From Sphingomonas_E sp042693015 (GTDB lineage: Bacteria > Pseudomonadota > Alphaproteobacteria > Sphingomonadales > Sphingomonadaceae), in NCBI RefSeq assembly GCF_042693015.1, contig NZ_CP170544.1, positions 2,232,001-2,296,000 of the forward strand: a DNA stretch of 64,000 bases. Direction: 5' to 3'. The translations under genes and the position numbers were made by a program. Under the pieces are notes generated by a model. It ran no database searches and had not been told where the DNA came from. It saw only the letters and a program-made list of their open reading frames with translations. This document shows positions 42,585 to 50,204 of the stretch, in pieces (the first letter of the stretch is position 1; the number at the start of each line of letters is the position of its first letter).

Positions 42585-43856
42585 ATGACGGACCAGATGG
42601 GCGCCGATCAGCCGGCCATGGGCCTGCAAGGACGCGGCGGCATGCTGCTTCGCGCCATGCTCGCGCAAAATGTCGGGACGGGATGCGCGTTCGGCGGACT
42701 GGGCGTCAGCGTTCTGGCGCTGCAAGACCGCTTTCAGTCCTCATTGGGGATGGCCACGATGGGGCTGTCGCTCACGGTCTTTTCGATGACAGCCCTCGGT
42801 CCGGTTACCGCCGGGCTCATCTCGCGGTGCGGCCTGAGATCCGTGATGTCGGTCGGCGTCGTGACGTCTTTGCTCGGATATGTCGCGCTAGCCTACGCCT
42901 CGACCATGCCGCTCGCGCTCGCTGCCTGCGCCTTGTTGATAGGTCCGGGAGCTGCCCTTTTTGCAGCCCTGCCGCCCGCGGTCCTTGCAAGCGGCTGGTA
43001 TCCCGATGAGCGCGGAAAGGTGATGGGAATTGCGTACCTGCCCTTGTTCGTCACATTCATACCGTTGCTGGGCGTGAGCATCATCCAGCGATATGGCTTG
43101 ACCGCCTTCTACCTGTCGATTTCTGCCATTCACCTGCTGCTGCTACCGCTGATGCTAGGCGTGAAGGATCCACCGGCGGAGTGCCGGGAAGAGCAAGGCA
43201 TCGTCGAGACGCCTGCCCAGGGCTCCGGACCGTTTCTTATCCTTGGCAGCGCCCTTTTCTGGCTGATCGTGCTGGGAGACGGCATTCTGAATGGCACGGC
43301 AATCGCCGGTTCCGCTCATATGCTCCCGATAGTCGAAGGATATGGCGTCTCCGTGGAAACCGGCGCGATACTCCTATCCGTCTCCGGCGCATCCAGCATC
43401 GTGGGGTCTCTCCTGGCAGGTTATGCCTGCGACCGCCTGGGCTCGGCAAAAACGCTCGCACTCGCGGCAATGGGCTTCGCGCTTGCCTGGTTGCTGATTG
43501 CGGCAACGGGATGGCTACCCGTCCTCACCCTGTCGGCCTTCCTGATCGGGCTTTGCGGAGCCGCGGTTTTCCCGCCTGTCAGCGCGCTGGTGGTTGAGGT
43601 CTTTGGCATCGACGCGCTGCCGAAGGTTCTCGGCCTGGTGGGTGTCATGACTCTTCCCTTCACGTTCATGATGGCGCCGGCCACTGGCTGGCTGCACGAT
43701 CTGTCAGGAGGCTATGGGTCCGCCTTCGCTGCCTTGATCGCGACATGCCTGGTCGCGGCGGCGACGTTCCTCGGGATGAGCCGACATCTCGTGCGCAAGG
43801 CGGCAGAAGATGCCGATCTCGCCAGCGCTGCCTTATCGACCGCGAAGCCGGGCTGA
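42585..43856 (+). CDS. MFS transporter (monocarboxylate/oxalate-type pattern)
   Basis: A 423-residue major facilitator protein with about twelve hydrophobic segments. The pattern of GLISRCGLRSVMSVGVV after helix 2, ALAACALLIGPGAALFAALPP, and a long central loop ending before FLILGSALFWLIVLGDG recalls monocarboxylate-porter-like MFS proteins, which often carry aromatic or organic acids in sphingomonads. The start is uncertain because no strong ribosome site precedes ATG 42585, and in-frame ATGs occur at residues 4 and 12. It is preceded by the cluster operator at 42447 and likely brings the substrate across the inner membrane. Confidence 0.85.
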   Translation: MTDQMGADQPAMGLQGRGGMLLRAMLAQNVGTGCAFGGLGVSVLALQDRFQSSLGMATMGLSLTVFSMTALGPVTAGLISRCGLRSVMSVGVVTSLLGYVALAYASTMPLALAACALLIGPGAALFAALPPAVLASGWYPDERGKVMGIAYLPLFVTFIPLLGVSIIQRYGLTAFYLSISAIHLLLLPLMLGVKDPPAECREEQGIVETPAQGSGPFLILGSALFWLIVLGDGILNGTAIAGSAHMLPIVEGYGVSVETGAILLSVSGASSIVGSLLAGYACDRLGSAKTLALAAMGFALAWLLIAATGWLPVLTLSAFLIGLCGAAVFPPVSALVVEVFGIDALPKVLGLVGVMTLPFTFMMAPATGWLHDLSGGYGSAFAALIATCLVAAATFLGMSRHLVRKAAEDADLASAALSTAKPG

Positions 43857-43902
43857 GCCGGCTGGGCGCGTTGATCCCTGTGAACAGCCTGCGCTCTCCG
43901 TC

Positions 43903-43927
43903 TTGACAAATGTTGATACATTTCAAC
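43903..43927 (+). promoter_or_regulatory. Promoter with GTTGATACATTTCAAC operator for the LLM monooxygenase
   Basis: A consensus -35 TTGACA (43903-43908), 3 bases, then GTTGATACATTTCAAC (43912-43927). Spacing from -35 to operator is identical to the TonB receptor promoter at 38601. The leader to the monooxygenase start is about 130 bases. Confidence 0.7.
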
Positions 43928-44062
43928 AATTGGAGTTCCATGAATCCTGTTCGCCGGGCGGCACGAAATGCGGTTTCAGAGATGAGCCTTCGCAAGGTCG
44001 TCCAAGGATTGCTTCGGACCGGCCGGCGACACTGATCAGATTAAACAAGAGAGGTCCAAGCT

Positions 44063-45367
44063 ATGGCGCATACAAAATTTCACCTCGGATATTTCACCAA
44101 GTTTGGCGCCACGTCCTGGCCAGGGGACGGTAAGGAATTCGGGTCGCAATGGACGGACGGGTCCTATCACAAAGAACTCGCAAAGATGCTGGAGGCGGCG
44201 AAGTTCGACTTCATCCTATTCGAGGACAGTCTTATCGTGGGTGACCGCTACGGCGGCTCGATGGAACTCGACCTGAAAAATGCGACCCTGTCGCCCAAGC
44301 TGGATCCGCTTCCGCTGCTGCCCGTAATGGCGCAGGACACGTCCCACATCGGCCTGATCGCGACGGCTTCCACGACATTCTATCCGCCCTATTTGCTCGC
44401 CCGATTGCTCTCCACCATCGACTCCCTGACAAAAGGGCGTGCGGGCTGGAACATGGTCACGTCGAGCGAGAAGAATGCCGCCTTGAATTTCGGGATGGAC
44501 AAGTTGCTTCCGCCGACGGTCCGCTATGACATTGCCGACGAGTTCGTCGAACTTTCCAGACAGCTTTGGGACTCCTGGGAAGACGGTGCCCTGGTCGCGA
44601 ACACCGAAACAGGTGTCTATGTGGATCACACCAAGGTGCACACCATCAATTTCGAAGGCGAGCATTTCCGATCGCGCGGCCCGCTCAACGCCCTGCGTTG
44701 TCCTCAAGGTCATCCGGTCCTTTGTCAGGCAGGCGCTTCCGAACGTGGGCGTGATTTCTCCGCCAAGAATGCTGAAGTTATCCTGGGCATGATGACCGGC
44801 GGGGTGGCCGGGATGAAGGCCTATCGTGACGATATCCGGCGGCGCGCCGAGTCCTTCGGCCGCAATCCCGACGATATCAAGGTCGTCTACCTGACGCCGG
44901 TTCACATCTATCCTGACGGGGGCGAGCCGCCGGAGATGAGCGACGCCGACAAGCAATCGGCCTTCGAGCACAATATCGTCATGGCCTCATCCTCGCTTGA
45001 CGTGGACTTCTCGCTCTACGACGTGGATGCCCCGGTTCCGCAAGACATTGTGGCAGGTGGCCATACCAGTGCGCTCGAGCACATGAAGAAAGCGGGGCGC
45101 GAGGAAGGCAAGTCTCTTCGGGATCTGTTTTCCACGGCCAAGGGCGCAAGTGGCATGGATTTCAGCGGCACGGCCGAACAGGTCGCCGATAAACTGATGG
45201 CCGTGATGGACGAGGTCGGCGGCGACGGTTTCCTCATCGAGGGATCAGGCTATAATCGCCAGCTGCCGGATCTGGTGAACGGCGTAATTCCCGCGCTGCA
45301 AAAGGCGGGCGCCGTCCGCACGGAATATAGCGGAACCACGCTGCGCGAAATATTGCGCGAATTTTAA
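44063..45367 (+). CDS. LLM-class flavin-dependent monooxygenase (NtaA/SnaA/DszA type)
   Basis: A 434-residue bacterial-luciferase-like monooxygenase of the DszA/NtaA subfamily, with the N-terminal HLGYFTKFGATSWPG segment, FDFILFEDSL, IGLIATASTTFYPPYLLARLLSTID, GRAGWNMVTSSEKNAALNFGMD and the flavin-facing QAGASERGRDFSAKNAEVI. Length is typical. It uses reduced FMN from a separate reductase; the co-regulated nitroreductase-family flavoprotein could in principle supply it, though dedicated reductases are of other families. Members attack heteroatom-containing or aromatic substrates (nitrilotriacetate, sulfones, pristinamycin precursors). AGAGG precedes the ATG and the gene has its own operator-bearing promoter. 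Confidence 0.92.
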   Translation: MAHTKFHLGYFTKFGATSWPGDGKEFGSQWTDGSYHKELAKMLEAAKFDFILFEDSLIVGDRYGGSMELDLKNATLSPKLDPLPLLPVMAQDTSHIGLIATASTTFYPPYLLARLLSTIDSLTKGRAGWNMVTSSEKNAALNFGMDKLLPPTVRYDIADEFVELSRQLWDSWEDGALVANTETGVYVDHTKVHTINFEGEHFRSRGPLNALRCPQGHPVLCQAGASERGRDFSAKNAEVILGMMTGGVAGMKAYRDDIRRRAESFGRNPDDIKVVYLTPVHIYPDGGEPPEMSDADKQSAFEHNIVMASSSLDVDFSLYDVDAPVPQDIVAGGHTSALEHMKKAGREEGKSLRDLFSTAKGASGMDFSGTAEQVADKLMAVMDEVGGDGFLIEGSGYNRQLPDLVNGVIPALQKAGAVRTEYSGTTLREILREF

Positions 45368-45949
45368 AAGGATCATGCGGCAGCCATCCTGGGACGCCGC
45401 ATAGCCGTCCGGTCATCGGCTGAGCCGGATGGCGATGACACATATCCTGCGCCCAAGGGAGCGCCAGACTGGCAACAGTTGGGCGCTCCCTCAAAGGCAT
45501 GTCGAAACGCTGTTCTCGCAGATCCCTGATGATCCCCTGGCCGGTGTGGCTGCGGCAGGCGGGATCCGACAGAGAGGGGCAGCCGCCGAACCTCTGGATC
45601 GAGCGTGGCCGGTAGCAGCGAACGGAAGGATCGAAGGGCTTGGTCGCTGCGGTCACGGCGACGACGTGTGCTCGTCTCAATTTCTTACCGCTTCCGCGAT
45701 CCTGGTCGCGGCACGGCGGCGGCCGGAGGGTGCGACCAAGTCGGGCCAAGCGTCGACCGGAACATCAGTTTGCGGCGTTGCAGGCGACAACCTGCCGATA
45801 ATGCGGCTGCCGTTCCACGTGCAGCCGGCTTTCGCTCGGCCACCGGCTTAGTGGGCAAAAAAGCTTCGGACGTCGCGCTTCACACTTTGCCGGACCGCGG
45901 GCAGAAGTAGATCACTTTTCATGGATTCGGATCAGGGCTACGGAGCAAC
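45368..45949. other. 582-base gene-free region with strong hairpins
   Basis: No protein-like reading frame is convincing on either strand. It begins with several hairpins: ATGCGGC/GCCGCAT (45375-45381 with 45396-45402), GCCGTCCGG/CCGGATGGC (45404-45412 with 45425-45433, one G-T pair), and an almost continuous 15-bp stem at 45457-45490. The second overlaps an alternative stem TCATCG/CGATGA (45413-45418 with 45433-45438). The rest has no repeat, promoter or homologue I recognise and may be decayed coding DNA. Confidence 0.5.
45457..45490 (+). ncRNA. GCAA-capped long hairpin, candidate structured RNA or terminator
   Basis: GGGAGCGCC (45457-45465) pairs perfectly with GGCGCTCCC (45482-45490). 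Inside it, ACTG-GCAA-CAGT forms a second stem with a GNRA-type GCAA tetraloop, separated only by one G-T pair and one A-G mismatch. No T-run follows, so it is not a standard terminator. Assignment as RNA is speculative. Confidence 0.3.
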
Positions 45950-46669
45950 ATGACCGAGAAAAAAGCGAAGAAGGCCAAGCTCGCTGCGCCACCTCGGCCA
46001 GGGGTCTATTCTCGCGGCTCCGACACGGTCGATGCCATTCTCAAGGCCGCCCTGCACGTCCTCATTGAGGAAGGCGCCTCGGCCTTCACCCTGCGCCGGA
46101 TTGCTTCGGAATGCGGGATGAAGGTCGGCAATGTCAGCCGTCATTTTCCGCGCAAGGAAATGCTGGTGCAAGTGCTTCTGGAGGAACTGCTCAGCCCGAG
46201 CGAGGGAGAGGTCAGACGCCGGATCGTCAATTCGGGCATGCCGGCGGATGAAGCGCTCGCCCTCGTCATCGGCGGCAGTCTGGATGAAATCCAGACGAAG
46301 AAGATGACCCACCTGTTCACGGAATTATGGGCCATGGCCAATCATAACGCGTTCGTGGCGGAACGGGTCGAGCTCGTATATCGATATGTCCACAAATTGA
46401 TCGCCAGTTTTGTGGCAGACCTCAACCCGGCTCTGTCGCCAGATGAAGTGGAAATCGTATCGGTCTATATCAGCGCTTCGATCGAGGGATCGACCATGCT
46501 GGCGGGATATGGCAAGCCTTGGAGCGGCATGATGCCCAAGATAAAAGGTATTGCGGTCAAATTCCTGGTTGATCTGGCCAAAACGATCACCTCCGAAGAA
46601 ATTCGCGAACTTTCCTCCGCCACGCCGGCCAAGGCTTCTTCCCCCCGTCGCCCGGTGCGGGCTCGTTGA
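45950..46669 (+). CDS. TetR/AcrR-family transcriptional regulator
   Basis: A 239-residue TetR repressor with a Lys-rich N-terminal tail, the DNA-binding segment ILKAALHVLIEEGASAFTLRRIASECGMKVGNVSRHFPRKEMLVQVL broken into normal helices, and a C-terminal ligand domain (MTHLFTELWAMANHNAFVAERVELVYRY). GGAG lies 5 bases before the ATG. It closes the 36-46.7 kb cluster and is the natural candidate to bind the GTTGA-N6-TCAAC palindromes, although I see no copy in front of its own gene. Binding is inference. Confidence 0.88.
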   Translation: MTEKKAKKAKLAAPPRPGVYSRGSDTVDAILKAALHVLIEEGASAFTLRRIASECGMKVGNVSRHFPRKEMLVQVLLEELLSPSEGEVRRRIVNSGMPADEALALVIGGSLDEIQTKKMTHLFTELWAMANHNAFVAERVELVYRYVHKLIASFVADLNPALSPDEVEIVSVYISASIEGSTMLAGYGKPWSGMMPKIKGIAVKFLVDLAKTITSEEIRELSSATPAKASSPRRPVRAR

Positions 46670-47117
46670 AGGCAAGTGGCAAGAGTTTTTGAGCGCTCCC
46701 CAAGCGGCCGTTCATCGGCCAATTCGCCGCCCGGATTCCCTGCGCCCCGTTTAAACGGCTGAGATCCGTCCAGACCTGCTGGCACATTTACCTTGTCACG
46801 GATGGCGCGTCGCAAACCTGTCGTCTGATCACCTCGTCCCCTGGGCGGGCGCGCTGATCGAAGCCGTTGTCGCGCAGAAGGCCTCGCGCGCTCCTCCTCG
46901 GCCTGTGAGCCTCAACGGCGCAATCAGTCGAGAGGCAAGGCGCACCGCTTATGTCGCCCGTCGCGACGGCGACAGCCTGCCGTCGTCTCATTTCCGCCCT
47001 TCTAAGAACCCCGGCTTCTCGAGGAAGGACGGATAAAGCGCCGCCAGGTGCTTGCCAATTAAATTATACAATGCTGTACGTTTTAACGCACAGTTCCTTG
47101 TGTGAGAGTGGGAAGGA
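46670..47117. other. 448-base region with a startless frame and AT-rich promoter end
   Basis: A frame from 46755 to the TAA at 47034-47036 is open for 93 codons but has no plausible start. Its translation (SSDHLVPWAGALIEAVVAQKAS, SREARRTAYVARRDGDS) is protein-like yet unrecognised, so it may be a gene remnant. The last 70 bases become AT-rich and include TACAATGCTGTA (47066-47077), a short palindrome about 40 bases upstream of the next gene, likely part of its promoter or operator. Confidence 0.4.
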
Positions 47118-48902
47118 ATGAAAATGACGGGGCAGGCTGACAACGTAACTGGCCCTGGCACTCCCCACTGGTCGAGCGACGTGGAGGCGCCGCTCCTCAT
47201 CGACACGGTCGAAGCATTCGCATGGGACCTCGAGGCGGACGTCGTGATCGTCGGTTATGGCGGGGCTGGCGTTGCTGCGGCCCTGGAAGCGCGCGAAGCC
47301 GGCCTGTCCGTGCTGGCGCTGGACCGGGCTACGGGCGGCGGAGCGACACGGATCAACGGCGGTATCTTCTATGGCGGCGGCGGCACCCCGGCCCAGCGCG
47401 AAGCCGGGGTGGAGGACACACCGGAAGACATGTTCAATTATCTGCGCATGGAAACGCAAGGGGTGGTGCGCGACGACACCTTGCGCAGATTCTGTGCGGA
47501 GAGTGCGGAAACCGCAGAGTGGCTGGCGCGCCACGGCGTTCGGTTCGAAGGGCGGCTCTATGCGAAGAAGACAAGCTACCCCCACACCGATTACTCGCTT
47601 TATCATTCGGACAACAGCCTCGCGCCGGATTACAAGGCTTTCGCCAGGCCTGCCGCGCGCGGCCATCGGGCATTGGTGGACCGCCTCGACGCGCCGATGG
47701 GCTATGGCAAGGGCTTGTACGATCCCTTGCGCGCGTCGGCGGATCGCGCGGGCGTGCTTGCCATGACTTCAACCACCGTTCGCCAGCTCGTCGTCGATAC
47801 GTCGGGCAGGGTTGTGGGTGTCCGCGCGACCCGCGTTCCGACTGGTACCCGCAAGGGCCGGCGCTACGAAGTCCTGACCCGGCACGCCACCGCGCTGATC
47901 CAGCGATTACCCCCATCGCTTCCGGGCGCTGGCGCCATAGCGCGCCTGGCCGGGCGACTGTTCGCCAGCGCGCGCGCGATCGAGCGGTCAATCGGGGAAA
48001 CGCAATTCATCCGGGCGCGTCGTGGTGTGTGCCTCTCGGCCGGCGGTTTCATCTTCAACCGCGAGATGGTCGCGCATCATGCCCCCAAATATCTGAAGGG
48101 AATGCCGCTCGGCACCCCCGGCGACGACGGTAGCGGGATTCGCCTCGGCCAGAGCGCCGGCGGGGCGGTTTCGAGATTGCACCATGGCAGCGCATGGCGT
48201 TTCATCAATCCGCCGACGGCGTGGGCACAGGGGATCGTCGTCGACCGCAAGGGCGATCGCTATGTCAACGAGATGCTTTACGGCGCATCGATCGGGATGG
48301 CGATGGTGGAGCACCGGGAAGGTGTTTGCTGGATCATCCTGGACGACAAGCAGTTTCGCGAGGCCAGGCGGCAGGCGCGGGACAGGAGCATCCTCGGCTT
48401 CCAGCGATATCCGGCGCTCCTGGCTATGATGCTGGGATCGAAAAGTGCTCCCACAATCGCGAGGCTCGCGCGAAAATGCGGGCTCGATTCCAACGGCCTT
48501 GAAGCAACGGTTGCACGGTACAATCTGCTGGCGGAGACCGGCGAGCGCGATCCCTTCGGCAAAGGGCAAGAGGATATCGTCGCAGTGATCGAACCACCTT
48601 TCCATGCCATCAACATGTCGATCGACGCCAGGCTCGGCTTTCTTCCTGTCCTGACACTCGGTGGCCTGAAAATTGACGAGAAAACCGGTGCGGTCGTCGA
48701 CTTGCAGGACAAGCCTATTACAGGTCTGTACGCCGCCGGCCGGACCGCTGTCGGTATCTGTTCGAACATCTATGTGAGCGGTCTCTCGGTTGCCGACTGC
48801 ATCTTCTCAGGCCGGCGCGCCGCTCGATCCCTCGCTGCGCCGCAAGCCCCCGCTCCGTCGCCCGCCGTGACACATCCGCCGGAGAGCCTGTTCCCCGCTT
48901 AG
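47118..48902 (+). CDS. FAD-dependent 3-ketosteroid dehydrogenase-like oxidoreductase
   Basis: A 594-residue FAD-binding-2-type flavoprotein (fumarate reductase/3-ketosteroid dehydrogenase superfamily). It has the N-terminal FAD motif VVIVGYGGAGVAAALEAREAG, TGGGATRINGGIFYGGGG, and the C-terminal FAD-closing segment GLYAAGRTAVGICSNIYVSGLSVADC seen in KstD-like proteins. AGGA precedes ATG 47118, and an in-frame ATG lies two codons later. Homologues dehydrogenate ring ketones or reduce enoates; whether this one acts on a steroid cannot be told. It stands alone between a TetR-led cluster and a convergent sulfotransferase remnant. Confidence 0.85.
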   Translation: MKMTGQADNVTGPGTPHWSSDVEAPLLIDTVEAFAWDLEADVVIVGYGGAGVAAALEAREAGLSVLALDRATGGGATRINGGIFYGGGGTPAQREAGVEDTPEDMFNYLRMETQGVVRDDTLRRFCAESAETAEWLARHGVRFEGRLYAKKTSYPHTDYSLYHSDNSLAPDYKAFARPAARGHRALVDRLDAPMGYGKGLYDPLRASADRAGVLAMTSTTVRQLVVDTSGRVVGVRATRVPTGTRKGRRYEVLTRHATALIQRLPPSLPGAGAIARLAGRLFASARAIERSIGETQFIRARRGVCLSAGGFIFNREMVAHHAPKYLKGMPLGTPGDDGSGIRLGQSAGGAVSRLHHGSAWRFINPPTAWAQGIVVDRKGDRYVNEMLYGASIGMAMVEHREGVCWIILDDKQFREARRQARDRSILGFQRYPALLAMMLGSKSAPTIARLARKCGLDSNGLEATVARYNLLAETGERDPFGKGQEDIVAVIEPPFHAINMSIDARLGFLPVLTLGGLKIDEKTGAVVDLQDKPITGLYAAGRTAVGICSNIYVSGLSVADCIFSGRRAARSLAAPQAPAPSPAVTHPPESLFPA

Positions 48903-49312
48903 GCCCGGGTGGGGCGTGTCACCGCGATCCGCCGGCAACGCGGAGCGACCGCGGGTCCATCCTGCCGGCCCTTCGCGCCCGGGCACCACCTTCCAGCAGC
49001 GTGAAATGCCGCTTGGCACCGCGCGCGGGCACAGGAAAACGGCCCCTGCCCCGGTTCCCCAGATCGGCCGGACAGGGACAAGGCCCCGAGCAATGGTCTC
49101 GTCGCAGTCAGTGGAGCATCGAGCAGTAGCTTGAGGGCCTCGCGAAAATCGTCCAGACCGAAATCCGTCTGGCCCGTGCTCATACGAGCGGCCTCGAGAA
49201 TATCCGCTTCGGGCAGCAACACCGGATTGGCATCGCCCCAGGCAAGCGCGCTGCGCTGGACATGGGACAATTGCGGTAGGAGCAGATCATCCATCGAGAT
49301 TTCATTCGACAT
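48899..49312 (-). pseudogene. Truncated sulfotransferase-family remnant
   Basis: The first roughly 70 residues from ATG 49312 look like the N-terminus of sulfotransferase-family proteins, with LLPEADILEAARMSTGQTDFG and LDDFREALKLLLDA. After that (below about 49106) the frame turns into low-complexity Arg/Pro/Gly-rich sequence with no sulfotransferase PAPS motifs, so the rest of the gene is lost or decayed. The start overlaps the end of the TetR gene by 11 bases, as in an intact TetR-sulfotransferase operon. The far end overlaps the convergent flavoprotein gene by 4 bases. Confidence 0.5.
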
Positions 49313-50033
49313 GGAGGGGTAGCAGGTTGGGGATTGGCGCAACAAGGGTGGCCGTGACCATGGTCTGGAGGTCCGCTGAAAATGCCCTGACGTGGTGCTC
49401 GTCGAGCGAGCCCGTGGCCTCCAGAAGATACGAATAGCCGGCTAGGCCGTGATAGAGCATGACGGACGCGACCATGAGGCGCTGGTCGGCGATCGCAGAC
49501 GGAATGTCCCGATCAGCGAGCGCAGCAGCCAGCATCTCGTTCAGCCAGGTCGTTCGCGGCGTCACGAAGGACTGTTGAAGGAGTGTGCGGATGCCAAGCG
49601 TAGGAACGGCGATCATTTGGGCAATGAGACGGACGAAATCCTTGCCACCGTCAAGGTCGAGCAGCTTGGTCGCAACCGGCTCGACAAGGGCGGCCACGAC
49701 CTCTTCGAGTCGAACTCTGGGCTGATGGTGCGATAACCTGTCGAATCTCTGGTCACGCTCTTCGGCAATATCCGGACCATGCTTGTCCAGAATCGCCTGG
49801 ATCAGGCCCTTCTTGTTTCCGAAATGATATTGGCAGGCGCTGCCGTGACGCTGCTCGGCCACCTTGTTAATCTCGTTGAGCGAGACCGACTGCACGCCTT
49901 TTTCGGCGAACAGGCACTCGGCGACACGGATCAGTCTGGCGCGCGTCACGAGGCTCCGCGCGGTCGCTCGCGACGTTGGGCGGTCTGACCGAGATCGTGT
50001 GCCGCGTTCCCTTTCCACCCTGAGCCCCGCCAA
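49302..50033 (-). CDS. TetR/AcrR-family transcriptional regulator
   Basis: A 243-residue TetR repressor with a basic N-terminal tail, DNA-binding helices (LIRVAECLFAEKGVQSVSLNEINKVAEQ, ACQYHFGNKKGLIQAIL) and a C-terminal domain. TTG 50033 is proposed as the start because AAGGAG lies 6 bases upstream. The frame extends to a GTG at 50060, but that codon lies inside the palindrome AGTGAGTACCCACT. That palindrome just ahead of the gene suggests autoregulation, and it shares TAGTGAGTA with the operator of the monooxygenase at 28987. Confidence 0.85.
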   Translation of the reverse strand: MAGLRVERERGTRSRSDRPTSRATARSLVTRARLIRVAECLFAEKGVQSVSLNEINKVAEQRHGSACQYHFGNKKGLIQAILDKHGPDIAEERDQRFDRLSHHQPRVRLEEVVAALVEPVATKLLDLDGGKDFVRLIAQMIAVPTLGIRTLLQQSFVTPRTTWLNEMLAAALADRDIPSAIADQRLMVASVMLYHGLAGYSYLLEATGSLDEHHVRAFSADLQTMVTATLVAPIPNLLPLHVE

Positions 50034-50046
50034 CCATCTCTCCTTA

Positions 50047-50061
50047 TAGTGAGTACCCACT
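50047..50061. promoter_or_regulatory. TAGTGAGTACCCACT operator upstream of the TetR gene
   Basis: A near-palindrome 14 bases upstream of the TetR start. On alignment with the minus strand of the 28987 site (TTAGTGAGTAAACACTAA), 13 of the 15 positions agree, which suggests related TetR-type regulators or one shared regulon. Confidence 0.55.
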
Positions 50062-50204
50062 GAACTTTTGACGCCAAGCCGATACAGGCGTGCTCGACCC
50101 GAAAACGTGCAACGATAATCAGGCGATAGAGGACCAGGCCCTCGGTACGTTCCACCTGCAAGAGCGAACAGAAAAAGAGGCAGCCGATACGCTTCGAACT
50201 GGCG

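Noticed and set aside
45368..45949. Insertion-sequence remnant
   Set aside because: The hairpins and decayed look suggested one, but there are no terminal inverted repeats at both ends, target duplications or transposase motifs.
47118..48902. Assignment as a true steroid-degradation gene set
   Set aside because: Only the flavoprotein resembles KstD; no KshA/KshB, HsaA-D or beta-oxidation genes are present in the window.
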